Positions 1 through 6,444 of a DNA stretch of 6,444 nucleotides are shown here, piece after piece (within the stretch, counting starts at the first letter, position 1; every line of letters starts with the position of its first letter). Under the pieces are notes generated by a model. It made no database searches. It was not told the origin of the DNA and saw only the letters and a list, made by a program, of their open reading frames with translations. Position numbers and translations under genes: made by a program. Source of the stretch: Methanobacteriota archaeon (GTDB lineage: Archaea > Halobacteriota > Syntropharchaeia > DAOWMC01); contig DAOWMC010000066.1 of assembly GCA_030643285.1 (NCBI GenBank), positions 1 through 6,444 of the forward strand, in the 5' to 3' direction.

Positions 1-226
1 AGATAACATAAGGATAATTTTAGGCATATTATTGGAATCTACGGTTAGCAGGGCGCAACAGAAAGATTTAAAATAAGTAAGTATAACGTAGTAAAGTTGA
101 AGAGTGGAAATTTCCTTTACAGATGTAAAGTATTGATGGCCAGGATTGTGAAAGGGGGTGTGAGGTAAGCTTGTTTCGTATATGGGCTTAGTCAGGTTTT
201 GGGAATTACCTATATCGCTTAAGAGA
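1..226. other. Leading region with no recognisable gene
   Basis: No open frame here can be assigned to a family. Three short possibilities exist. One + frame is open from the left edge to a TAA at 74-76 and could be the last 24 codons of an upstream gene. A second + frame is open from 49 to a TAA at 166-168 (39 codons) and has a protein-like composition rich in Lys, Val and Arg, but no ATG with a ribosome binding site. On the - strand an ATG at 27-25 opens a frame that leaves the window after 9 codons (MPKIILMLS). None has supporting homology that I can recognise, and the frames overlap, so at most one or two can be real. The region also holds a TTTAAA-type box at 67-75 and small inverted repeats at 91-130. 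It is most simply an intergenic region upstream of the tRNA gene and RNA polymerase operon. Confidence 0.5.
67..75. promoter_or_regulatory. Possible archaeal box A (TATA-like) element
   Basis: The sequence TTTAAAATA is preceded by the purine-rich GAAAGA, resembling a BRE plus box A on the + strand. A start about 25 bases downstream would fall near 97, leaving a leader of roughly 130 bases before the tRNA. The core TTTAAA is palindromic, so it could equally serve a divergent transcript toward the left edge. A second weaker TATA-like stretch lies at 179-183, about 45 bases before the tRNA, and would give a shorter leader. Neither is proven, and AT-rich intergenic DNA produces such matches by chance. 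Confidence 0.2.
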
Positions 227-300
227 GGGCTCGTAGCTCAGTCAGGCAGAGCATCTGGCTTTTAACCAGGTGGCCAAGGGTTCAAATCCCTTCGAGCCCG
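227..300 (+). tRNA. tRNA-Lys, anticodon UUU
   Basis: A complete 74-base cloverleaf can be folded by eye. The 7-bp acceptor stem pairs 227-233 with 293-299, and G300 is the discriminator base. The D stem pairs GCTC (236-239) with GAGC (249-252) around a loop containing GG. The anticodon stem pairs 254-258 with 266-270 around the loop CTTTTAA, giving anticodon TTT at 261-263, which reads AAA and AAG lysine codons. A 5-base variable loop is followed by a perfect 5-bp T stem (276-280 with 288-292) and the loop TTCAAAT. The 3' CCA is not encoded, so it must be added after processing. There is no intron in the anticodon loop. The gene lies only 32 bases before rpoH, on the same strand, so the two may share a transcript. 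Confidence 0.97.
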
Positions 301-322
301 TAAATAAGCTGTTTTAGTTGAT

Positions 323-328
323 GGAGGA
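323..328 (+). promoter_or_regulatory. Shine-Dalgarno site deciding the rpoH start
   Basis: GGAGGA lies 4-5 bases before GTG 333 and matches the archaeal anti-Shine-Dalgarno sequence. No comparable site precedes the in-frame TTG 318 or ATG 321; the site in fact lies within the codons that would follow ATG 321. This makes GTG 333 the best start and gives a protein whose N-terminus begins as family members do. Confidence 0.7.
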
Positions 329-332
329 TATC

Positions 333-569
333 GTGGAGAAATTTAATATATTGGATCATGGAATGGTACCGGAACATAGAATAATGCAAGAAGAAGAGAT
401 AAATCAGGTTTTAGAGCTGTATAATGCAACAAAGGTTCAGCTCCCGAAAATGAAAAAATCTGATCCAGTGGCAAAAAAACTCGAGGCAAAAGCTGGAGAT
501 GTCGTATGTATTACTCGAAAAAGCCAAACAGCAGGAGAATCAATTGCTTATAGGTTTGTCATTGGATAG
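333..569 (+). CDS. rpoH: DNA-directed RNA polymerase subunit H (Rpo5)
   Basis: Subunit H is a small archaeal RNA polymerase subunit, equivalent to the C-terminal domain of eukaryotic RPB5. It sits at the downstream DNA jaw and helps assembly and promoter opening. With the GTG start the protein has 78 residues, the usual length for the family. Family landmarks are the opening KFNILDH (residues 3-9), VPEH (12-15), LPKMKKSDPVAKKL (37-50), and the closing AKAGDVVCITRKS-TAGE followed by YRFVIG. In-frame TTG 318 and ATG 321 would add 5 or 4 residues (MEDI) that are not typical of the family, and they lack a ribosome binding site. The gene lies just after tRNA-Lys and 24 bases before rpoB2, in the order usual for euryarchaeal RNA polymerase operons. 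The identification is secure; the exact start is slightly less so. Confidence 0.96.
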   Translation: MEKFNILDHGMVPEHRIMQEEEINQVLELYNATKVQLPKMKKSDPVAKKLEAKAGDVVCITRKSQTAGESIAYRFVIG

Positions 570-571
570 AT

Positions 572-591
572 CACCAAAGGGGTGTTTTTTT
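572..591 (+). promoter_or_regulatory. Small hairpin plus T7 tract between rpoH and rpoB2
   Basis: CACC (572-575) can pair with GGTG (581-584) around a 5-base loop, followed directly by seven T residues (585-591). Archaeal RNA polymerase can terminate at T-rich tracts, so some transcripts might end here after rpoH. The same stem covers most of the GGGGTG (579-584) that serves as the rpoB2 ribosome binding site, 9 bases before its ATG. The stem has only 4 bp, so any control effect is speculative; the ribosome binding site role is the firmer part. Confidence 0.35.
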
Positions 592-593
592 AA

Positions 594-2126
594 ATGTTAG
601 ATAGAAGCGTTTTATCAGAGGCATATTTCTCACGAGAAAAGGTTGCGATGCACCACATAAATTCTTTTAACGACTTTATAGAGAATGGCATTCAGAAGAT
701 AATTAATGAGCAGGAAAATCTTGAAACAGATATAGATGATGAAGATGAGAAGGGAAAATACCGGGTACTTGTCAAATTTGGGGAAATTGGTATTGGAAGG
801 CCTATGATGAAGGAAGCCGACGGCTCCTATCAAGAGTTATTCCCCTCGGAAGCAAGACTTAGAAATATTACATATTCTGCGCCGATTACCCTGAGAATGG
901 CAATAATTTGTGATTATTATGAGACCGGGGAGCAGGAATTACATAAGGAGGGTACAGTTGAAATTGGTGAGATGCCGATAATGGTTGCTTCAAAGTGCTG
1001 TAATTTATATGGGCTAAGCGATGATGAGAAAATTGAATTGGGTGAAGATCCATTAGACCCGGGTGCATATTTCATAATAAACGGTACAGAACGAGTTGTG
1101 GTAACTCTGGAGGATCTAGCTCCGAACAAGATATTTGTCGAATTTAATGTGCGCTACGGAGAAAATATTGAAGTTTCCAAGGTTTTTTCTCAAAGGAAAG
1201 GATACAGGGCACTTGCAATTGTCGAAAGGAATAGAAAATCAATTTTGGAGGTATCTTTCCCATCCATTTCAGGTCGTCTTAATCTTATAACGCTTGTAAG
1301 ATCACTTGGCCTGAAAACTGATGAAGATATTGTAAATGCAGTATCCGATGACCCTGAAATTGTAAAATTCATATTGGAAAATCTTGAAGAATCCGAAATA
1401 GAAACAATAGAAGGGGCGATGGAGGTAATTGGAAAAAAGGTTGCCGCAGGTCAAACAAGTGAATATCAGGCAAAAAGAGCAAATTATGTCATAGACCGAT
1501 ACCTTCTACCACATCTGGGTGATGATGAGGCCAGTAGACTTGCAAAGGCTCATTTTCTTTGTGGAATGGCAGAAGCTTGCTGTGAGCTTGCGCTTGGTAA
1601 GAGGAATGAAGACGATAAGGACCATTACGGGAACAAACGGCTTAAATTAACAGGAGACCTTATGGAAGACCTGTTCAGGGTCTCTTTTAGCAGACTTATA
1701 AGAGATATCAAATATCAGCTGGAAAGATCACACATGCGCAAGCGTGAGTTAAATATCACAACATCGGTAAGATCCGATGTATTAACTGATAGGATTTTAC
1801 ATCCGCTTGCCACGGGAAACTGGGTTGGTGGAAGGACCGGAGTCTCTCAACTTTTAGATCGAACAGATTATATGTCAACTATATCACATCTAAGGCGGGT
1901 TATATCACCACTATCCAGATCCCAACCTCATTTCGAGGCACGTGATTTACATCCGACACAGTGGGGACGGATATGCCCTTCCGAAACGCCAGAAGGTCCG
2001 AACTGTGGTCTGGTAAAGAACTTTGCACAGTCGGTTGAGCTTTCCACAGGATGTGATGTTGAAAATGTTAAACGTGTATTATTTGAACTTGGTGTAAATC
2101 CGCTGAGGGGTGGTTTTAATGACTGA
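594..2126 (+). CDS. rpoB2: DNA-directed RNA polymerase subunit B'' (Rpo2 N-terminal part)
   Basis: This is the N-terminal half of the second-largest RNA polymerase subunit, corresponding to the protrusion, lobe and start of the fork of bacterial beta or eukaryotic RPB2. It has 510 residues, normal for a split euryarchaeal B''. Landmarks are the start region with AYFSREK (10-16) and SFNDF (24-28), [10 protein letters not shown] (122-131), [14 protein letters not shown] (155-168), a run near [18 protein letters not shown], and the highly conserved block from [15 protein letters not shown] through [13 protein letters not shown] (about 444-473). A short acidic stretch (about 44-53) is probably a surface loop. 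The ATG at 594 is preceded by GGGGTG at 9 bases, and the N-terminus fits the family. The stop overlaps the rpoB1 start by 8 bases. No intein or frame disruption is seen. The protein works only with B' as one functional subunit. Confidence 0.98.
   Translation: MLDRSVLSEAYFSREKVAMHHINSFNDFIENGIQKIINEQENLETDIDDEDEKGKYRVLVKFGEIGIGRPMMKEADGSYQELFPSEARLRNITYSAPITLRMAIICDYYETGEQELHKEGTVEIGEMPIMVASKCCNLYGLSDDEKIELGEDPLDPGAYFIINGTERVVVTLEDLAPNKIFVEFNVRYGENIEVSKVFSQRKGYRALAIVERNRKSILEVSFPSISGRLNLITLVRSLGLKTDEDIVNAVSDDPEIVKFILENLEESEIETIEGAMEVIGKKVAAGQTSEYQAKRANYVIDRYLLPHLGDDEASRLAKAHFLCGMAEACCELALGKRNEDDKDHYGNKRLKLTGDLMEDLFRVSFSRLIRDIKYQLERSHMRKRELNITTSVRSDVLTDRILHPLATGNWVGGRTGVSQLLDRTDYMSTISHLRRVISPLSRSQPHFEARDLHPTQWGRICPSETPEGPNCGLVKNFAQSVELSTGCDVENVKRVLFELGVNPLRGGFND
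2105..2112 (+). promoter_or_regulatory. Shine-Dalgarno site for rpoB1 inside the rpoB2 end
   Basis: GAGGGGTG lies 6 bases before ATG 2119. It also contains the in-frame GTG 2110, which therefore is part of the ribosome binding site rather than the start. Its location in the last codons of rpoB2 supports translational coupling, giving matched amounts of B'' and B'. Confidence 0.7.
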
Positions 2127-3939
2127 ACACAGGGCCAGAGTTTTTGTAGATGGTGAGCTTATAGGATCATGTGATCATCCTTTGAGACTGATTGAAGAAG
2201 TTAAACAAAGGCGAAGGGGGGAAGAAATCTCTTACCAGGTAAACATATTCCTTAACCAAAAGACAAATGAAATATGGATTAATACAGGTTCAGGAAGGGC
2301 AAGGCGACCCCTTATTATTGTAAAGGATGGAAAGCCCCTGATAACAGAAGAGCATATAAAACTTTTACAAAATAATGAAATCACTTTTGAGGATCTGGTA
2401 AAGGAAGGTTTGGTTGATTATGTAGATGCTGAAGAAGAGGAAAACACATTTATCGCAATAGATGAATGCGATCTAACCATAGAACATACACATCTGGAGC
2501 TTAATCCTTCATTAATTCTTGGGATATGTACCGGTATGCTTCCATACCCGGAGCATAACGCATCTCCAAGAAACACGATGGGTGCTGGTATGATCAAACA
2601 AGCTCTTGGTCTTCTTGCAGTAAATGCAAAGCTGAGGCCTGATACCAGGGCACATATGTTGCATTATCCCCAGCTCGAGCTTGCAACTACAAAAACAGCA
2701 GAGGTTGTGGGTTTTAACGAAAGGCCTGCAGGACAAAACTTTGTTGTTGCGGTTTTATCGTATGAAGGATATAATATGGAAGATGCACTTATAATAAATA
2801 AAGGCTCTTTGGAACGGGGCCTGGGCAGAAGTCACTTTTTTAGAACATATGAAGCCGAGGAACAGAGATATCCAGGGGGTCAGGAAGATAAATTTGAGAT
2901 ACCCGATGCAGAGGTTGGTGGGGCGAGAGAGAGTAGCGCATACGCCCAATTGGACGGTGATGGTATCGTAAATCCTGAAACCAATGTTAGTCCAAATGAC
3001 GTGTTGATCGGTAAAACAAGCCCCCCACGATTTTTGGAAGAACCAACGGAACTGGGTCTTACACCAAGGCAACGTAAAGAGACATCCGTATGCATGAGAT
3101 CAAATGAGAGGGGTATAGTTGACACTGTAATTCTCACTGAATCCGAAAATGGAACCCGGCTGGTTAAGGTAAGGGTGAGGGACCAGAGAATACCCGAACT
3201 TGGCGATAAATTTGCGTCCCGTCACGGTCAAAAAGGGGTTATTGGTTTAATTGTACCTTCGGAGGATATGCCATTTACAGCAGAGGGCGTAATCCCCGAT
3301 CTTGTAATTAACCCTCATGCTATTCCATCGAGAATGACGGTGGGTCACGTCCTTGAAATGATCGGAGGAAAGGTTGGATCTCTGGGGGGAAAGAGAATAA
3401 ACGCTACTGCATTTTACGGGGAGACCGAGGAAGAATTAAGGGGAGGACTTAAAGAGCATGGATTTTCACATACTGGAAAAGAAGTAATGTGTAGTGGAGT
3501 TACGGGGAATCCGATTGCGGTTGATGTTTATGTGGGGGTTATATTTTATCAAAAATTGTATCATATGGTGACTTCAAAAATGCATGCACGTTCAAAAGGG
3601 CCTGTACAGGTTTTAACGAGGCAACCAACAGAAGGACGGGCAAGAGAAGGTGGTTTGAGGTTTGGGGAAATGGAAAGAGATGTTTTGATCGGTCATGGTG
3701 CGGCGATGATATTAAAGGAAAGATTGCTTGATGAATCGGATAAAATTATTGAGCTTGTCTGTAGTAGATGTGGGATGGTTGCTATGTCAGACAGGAGGGT
3801 AAAGAGGTTATATTGCCCGAACTGTGGCTCAGAAACTGAGATATTCCCTGTCGAGATGAGTTATGCATTCAAGTTACTATTGGATGAGATGAAGTCTCTT
3901 TTAATTGCACCGAGATTGGGGTTGGAGGATGCAGTATGA
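2119..3939 (+). CDS. rpoB1: DNA-directed RNA polymerase subunit B' (Rpo2 C-terminal part)
   Basis: This is the C-terminal half of the second-largest RNA polymerase subunit, covering the rest of the fork, the external domains, the hybrid-binding region, wall, anchor and clamp. From ATG 2119 it has 606 residues, typical for split euryarchaeal B'. Landmarks are [19 protein letters not shown] (146-164), ERPAGQN (201-207), [14 protein letters not shown] (215-228), [12 protein letters not shown] (251-262), [15 protein letters not shown] (294-308), [20 protein letters not shown] (354-373) and [13 protein letters not shown] (398-410). A C-terminal zinc-binding clamp motif has CxxC at 548/551 and CxxC at 566/569, followed by [13 protein letters not shown]. 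The lysines in the [12 protein letters not shown] region are conserved active-site contacts in the family. The start overlaps the rpoB2 stop by 8 bases, and the stop overlaps the rpoA1 start as ATGA. The frame is intact. Confidence 0.98.
   Translation: MTEHRARVFVDGELIGSCDHPLRLIEEVKQRRRGEEISYQVNIFLNQKTNEIWINTGSGRARRPLIIVKDGKPLITEEHIKLLQNNEITFEDLVKEGLVDYVDAEEEENTFIAIDECDLTIEHTHLELNPSLILGICTGMLPYPEHNASPRNTMGAGMIKQALGLLAVNAKLRPDTRAHMLHYPQLELATTKTAEVVGFNERPAGQNFVVAVLSYEGYNMEDALIINKGSLERGLGRSHFFRTYEAEEQRYPGGQEDKFEIPDAEVGGARESSAYAQLDGDGIVNPETNVSPNDVLIGKTSPPRFLEEPTELGLTPRQRKETSVCMRSNERGIVDTVILTESENGTRLVKVRVRDQRIPELGDKFASRHGQKGVIGLIVPSEDMPFTAEGVIPDLVINPHAIPSRMTVGHVLEMIGGKVGSLGGKRINATAFYGETEEELRGGLKEHGFSHTGKEVMCSGVTGNPIAVDVYVGVIFYQKLYHMVTSKMHARSKGPVQVLTRQPTEGRAREGGLRFGEMERDVLIGHGAAMILKERLLDESDKIIELVCSRCGMVAMSDRRVKRLYCPNCGSETEIFPVEMSYAFKLLLDEMKSLLIAPRLGLEDAV
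3924..3930 (+). promoter_or_regulatory. Shine-Dalgarno site for rpoA1 inside the rpoB1 end
   Basis: GGAGGAT lies 5 bases before ATG 3936 and is a near-complete match to the archaeal anti-Shine-Dalgarno sequence. With the ATGA stop-start overlap at 3936-3939 it indicates coupled translation of B' and A'. Confidence 0.75.
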
Positions 3940-4700
3940 GTGCCCCAAAACGGATAGGTAAGATCAAATTTGGTATACTATCGCCAAAAGAGTTAAGAAA
4001 GATGAGTGTTACCAAAATAATTACTGCCGATACGTATGATGATGATGGTTATCCTATAGATATGGGTCTGATGGATCAGCGATTGGGTGTGATAGATCCG
4101 GGTCTTCGTTGTAAAACATGTGGTGGAAGACCTGGTGAGTGCCCCGGGCACTTTGGACATATTGAACTGGTGGCACCGATTATTCATGTTGGATATGCAA
4201 AGTTTATAGGAAAGATCTTAAAATCCATCTGTAAAAAATGTGGCCATGTTTTGCTTTCCGAAGAGGATAAAAAAGAATATCTTGAGAAAATTCAGGTTCA
4301 ACGTGAATCAGGTCAGTCATTTGATGACATTGTAAAAGAGATATTTAAAACCTCAGGTTCTTTAAACACATGTCCGTACTGCGGTGAGATTAATCCGGTT
4401 ATAAAATTTGAAAAACCAACAGGTTATATTGAAGATGATCACAGATTAACCTCGATTGAAATAAGGGACCGTTTCGAGCGTATTCCGGATGAGGATATTG
4501 AGCTGTTTGGGATGGATAAAAACAATGCAAAGCCCGCGTGGCTAATTTTAACTGTGCTTCCAGTTCCTCCTGTGACCACCCGACCTTCAATTACACTTGA
4601 AAGTGGCCAGAGAAGTGAAGATGACCTGACTCATAAATTAGTCGATATAATACGAATAAATCAGCGTTGGAGAACAAAGATGCGGGGGCACCTCAACTGA
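3936..4700 (+). CDS. rpoA1: RNA polymerase subunit A' (Rpo1N), N-terminal part up to a frameshift
   Basis: A' is the N-terminal part of the largest RNA polymerase subunit (bacterial beta', eukaryotic RPB1). This frame encodes the clamp core. A zinc site C59xxC62-x6-C69xxH72 lies in [17 protein letters not shown], and a second zinc site is formed by C99xxC102 and C146xxC149. It continues through [13 protein letters not shown] (208-220) and [18 protein letters not shown] (227-244), all as in archaeal homologues. After R244-W245-R246 the frame gives eight family-unlike residues and stops at 4698-4700, at 254 residues against about 880-910 for intact A'. The remainder follows in the -1 frame from about 4670, so this is not a complete gene but the first part of a broken or mis-sequenced one. 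Start ATG 3936 has a strong Shine-Dalgarno site. The product name is secure; whether the break is real is not. Confidence 0.95.
   Translation: MSAPKRIGKIKFGILSPKELRKMSVTKIITADTYDDDGYPIDMGLMDQRLGVIDPGLRCKTCGGRPGECPGHFGHIELVAPIIHVGYAKFIGKILKSICKKCGHVLLSEEDKKEYLEKIQVQRESGQSFDDIVKEIFKTSGSLNTCPYCGEINPVIKFEKPTGYIEDDHRLTSIEIRDRFERIPDEDIELFGMDKNNAKPAWLILTVLPVPPVTTRPSITLESGQRSEDDLTHKLVDIIRINQRWRTKMRGHLN
4669..4675 (+). other. Frameshift point in rpoA1
   Basis: Family-like codons in the first frame run through CGT TGG AGA (4665-4673), and in the -1 frame from GAG AAC AAA GAT (4670-4681) onward. Archaeal A' proteins normally read NQR-x-x-EN-x-DAGAP here. Inserting GAGA into GGAGAAC gives [13 protein letters not shown], matching that spacing exactly, so a loss of two GA units is the simplest lesion. 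A single-base loss would also restore the frame but leaves the protein one residue short. The -1 frame is closed upstream by TAA at 4634-4636, so the two frames overlap only from 4637 to 4700. Confidence 0.85.
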
Positions 4701-6444
4701 TTATAGAAGACCTATGGGGGCTTTTACAATTTCATGTAACTACATTTTTCGACAACACGGTTTCAGGTGTTCCATCTGCAAGGCATAGAAGTGGGAGGCC
4801 TTTAAAAACTCTATCTCAACGATTAAAAGGAAAAGAGGGTCGATTTAGAGGAAGTTTATCAGGGAAACGTGTTAACTTTTCTGCCCGGACCGTGATATCC
4901 CCTGATCCAAATCTTAACATCAATGAAGTAGGTGTTCCGATTTATATTGCAAAGGAACTGTCGATGCCTGTAAATGTGATAGAAAAAAATTTGGAAATGA
5001 TCAGGAAATTACTGTTAAACGGTTCAAACCACCCGGGTATAAATTATGTAAAGAGGGCGGATGGGAGGAGAGTTAAAGTAACTGATAGTAATTGTGAAGA
5101 GCTTTCCGAACGATTGGAAGTGGGATGGAAAGTTGATAGACAGCTAAATGATGGTGATATTGTGCTGTTTAATCGTCAACCTTCACTTCACAGGATGAGT
5201 ATCATGGCACACAAGGTAAAAGTCATGCCGCATAAAACTTTCAGGATAAACCCCTCGGTTTGCCCACCATACAATGCGGATTTTGATGGCGATGAGATGA
5301 ACCTACATGCACTTCAGACCGAAGAGGCCAGGTCTGAGGCCAGGGTTTTGATGAGTGTTCAGGAAAACATACTTTCACCGAGATTCGGCGGGCCAATTAT
5401 TGGTGGGATACATGACCATATCTCAGGTCTGTTTATTCTAACAAGGGGTACAACCAGATACCACCGGGATGTCACAATGAATTTTTTTAAGAGGGTGAAT
5501 ATAAAGGAATTACCCTCTCCTGCAGGTTTTTTTGATGAGGAAGAAAAGGAACCATACTGGACGGGAAAACAGATTTTTAGCCTGATTCTCCCAGAAGATC
5601 TTAATATAAAATTTAAAGCGCAGATCTGTACCAATTGTGACGAATGTAAGTACGAGTTATGTGATATGGATGCGTATGTGGTTGTGCGCAATGGTGAATT
5701 ATTGAGTGGAACAATCGATGAACGTGCAATTGGAGCCTTCAAAGGAAGGATTTTGGATAAGATAATTAAAGAGTATGGTATGAAGGCAGCAAGCAGTTTT
5801 TTGGATGATGCAACCAGATTGTCGATCAGGGCTATAACAGAGACCGGTTTTAGCTTTGGAATATCCGAGGAAGACATCCCAAAAGATGCACATGCCCAGA
5901 TAGATAACCTGATCGACGAAACGGAAAATAGTATTAAAAGGCTGGTCGAGGCATATAAAGCCGGGGAGCTTGATCCCTTGCCCGGAAGAACGCTTGATGA
6001 AACGCTTGAGATGAAAATTATGCAGGAGCTGGGGCGAGCAAGAGATATGGCAGGTGATGTTGCAGGGAGACATCTTGGTATAGATAACGCGGCCGTGGTA
6101 ATGGCAGTATCAGGTGCAAGAGGATCAATGCTAAATCTTACACAGATGGCTGCCTGTGTTGGACAACAGTCCGTTCGTGGAGAGCGAATAACAAGGGGGT
6201 ATGAGGATAGAACACTACCCCACTTTCAAAAAGGGGACCTTGGAGCTGATGCTCATGGTTTTATAAAATCTTCATATAAAAGAGGCCTCAATCCCACCGA
6301 ATTTTTCTTCCACTCGATAGGAGGGCGAGAAGGGTTGGTGGACACAGCCGTACGAACATCTCAATCCGGTTATCTTCAGAGAAGGTTAATCAATGCGCTG
6401 CAGGACTTGGAAGTCAAGTACGACAGCACCGTCAGGGAAACAAG
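4670..6444 (+). CDS. rpoA1: RNA polymerase subunit A' (Rpo1N), main part after the frameshift, cut by the window end
   Basis: This frame continues A' for 591 codons and is still open at the right edge; roughly 40 C-terminal residues are expected beyond it. It has no initiation signal of its own, so the start given is where family similarity resumes ([16 protein letters not shown]). Landmarks, numbered as if 4 bases were restored, begin with RHRSGRPLKTL and the switch and lid region KGKEGRFRGSLSGKRVNFSA. FNRQPSLHRMSIMAH follows, then the catalytic Mg-binding motif NADFDGD at 448-454 (bases 5273-5293). A cysteine cluster CxxCxxCx4C lies at 566, 569, 572 and 577. The bridge helix region starts GGREGLVDTAVRT at 797, then GYLQRRLINALQDL. 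All catalytic aspartates are present, so the coding sequence looks intact apart from the frame break. rpoA2 (A'') would normally follow outside the window. Confidence 0.95.

Noticed and set aside
211..216. TATATC as the tRNA promoter box
   Set aside because: It lies only 11 bases before the mature tRNA; an archaeal start about 25 bases downstream would fall inside the tRNA.
2110..2118. Upstream GTG start for rpoB1
   Set aside because: This GTG is inside the Shine-Dalgarno sequence GAGGGGTG that serves ATG 2119, and the extra residues (VL) are not expected in the family.
2755..3137. Two overlapping - strand open frames of 105 and 85 codons
   Set aside because: Both are antisense to conserved B' motifs, including the GQEDKFEIP and GKTSPPRF segments, and are explained by the codon structure of rpoB1.
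4692..4700. rpoA1 as a naturally complete 254-residue protein
   Set aside because: The last eight residues do not match any A' sequence I know, and the expected sequence continues directly in another frame, so the stop is a result of the frame break.
5359..5877. Open frame of 172 codons on the - strand
   Set aside because: It lies wholly antisense to the conserved A' coding sequence, has no ribosome binding site that I can see and a Ser/Leu/Ile-rich composition typical of the reverse complement of a real gene.
5699..6073. Open frame of 124 codons on the - strand
   Set aside because: It is antisense to well-conserved A' sequence and overlaps another antisense frame; no family features are visible.
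594..6444. Inteins, introns or mobile elements in the RNA polymerase genes
   Set aside because: Archaeal polymerase genes sometimes carry inteins, but the conserved motifs here follow each other at normal spacing with no insertion. No terminal repeats, transposase or CRISPR-like repeats were seen.

Overview
The window is a stretch of euryarchaeal chromosome carrying the start of the large RNA polymerase operon. All supported genes are on the + strand. The order is a tRNA-Lys(UUU) gene, rpoH (subunit H), rpoB2 (B''), rpoB1 (B') and rpoA1 (A'), and rpoA1 runs off the right edge. The second-largest subunit is split into B'' and B'. This split is known from methanogens, Archaeoglobales and Halobacteria, but not from Thermococcales, Thermoplasmata or Crenarchaeota. 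Together with the low-to-moderate GC, the heavy use of AGG/AGA and ATA codons, the Shine-Dalgarno sites and a cysteine-rich insert in A', this suggests a methanogen or methanogen-related lineage (Methanomicrobia, ANME or Syntrophoarchaeum type). The species cannot be fixed from the sequence alone.

Layout: positions 1-226 hold no recognisable gene, only a few short open frames, a TTTAAA-type box and small inverted repeats. The tRNA occupies 227-300. rpoH follows after a 32-base gap if its start is the GTG at 333, which has a good Shine-Dalgarno site. A 24-base gap with a tiny hairpin and a T7 tract separates rpoH from rpoB2. rpoB2/rpoB1 overlap by 8 bases and rpoB1/rpoA1 overlap by 4 bases (ATGA), each with a strong ribosome binding site inside the upstream gene. 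This points to one transcript with translational coupling. The products are the catalytic core of RNA polymerase: A' carries the active-site Mg-binding motif, B' and B'' form the other half of the cleft, and H is the small assembly subunit equivalent to the C-terminal part of eukaryotic RPB5.

The one clear anomaly is in rpoA1. After about 246 normal residues the reading frame is lost and ends at a stop at 4698-4700. The rest of the A' protein continues without interruption in the -1 frame from about 4670 to the window end. The lesion can be placed within a few bases, at GGAGAAC (4669-4675). Adding back two GA units restores the family pattern exactly, so a 4-base loss in a short GA repeat is the simplest explanation. 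Because A' is essential and the rest looks under selection, an assembly or sequencing error, or a strain variant, is more likely than a working programmed frameshift. I found no unknown biological system here; apart from the frameshift and some small regulatory candidates, this is an ordinary core-housekeeping region.
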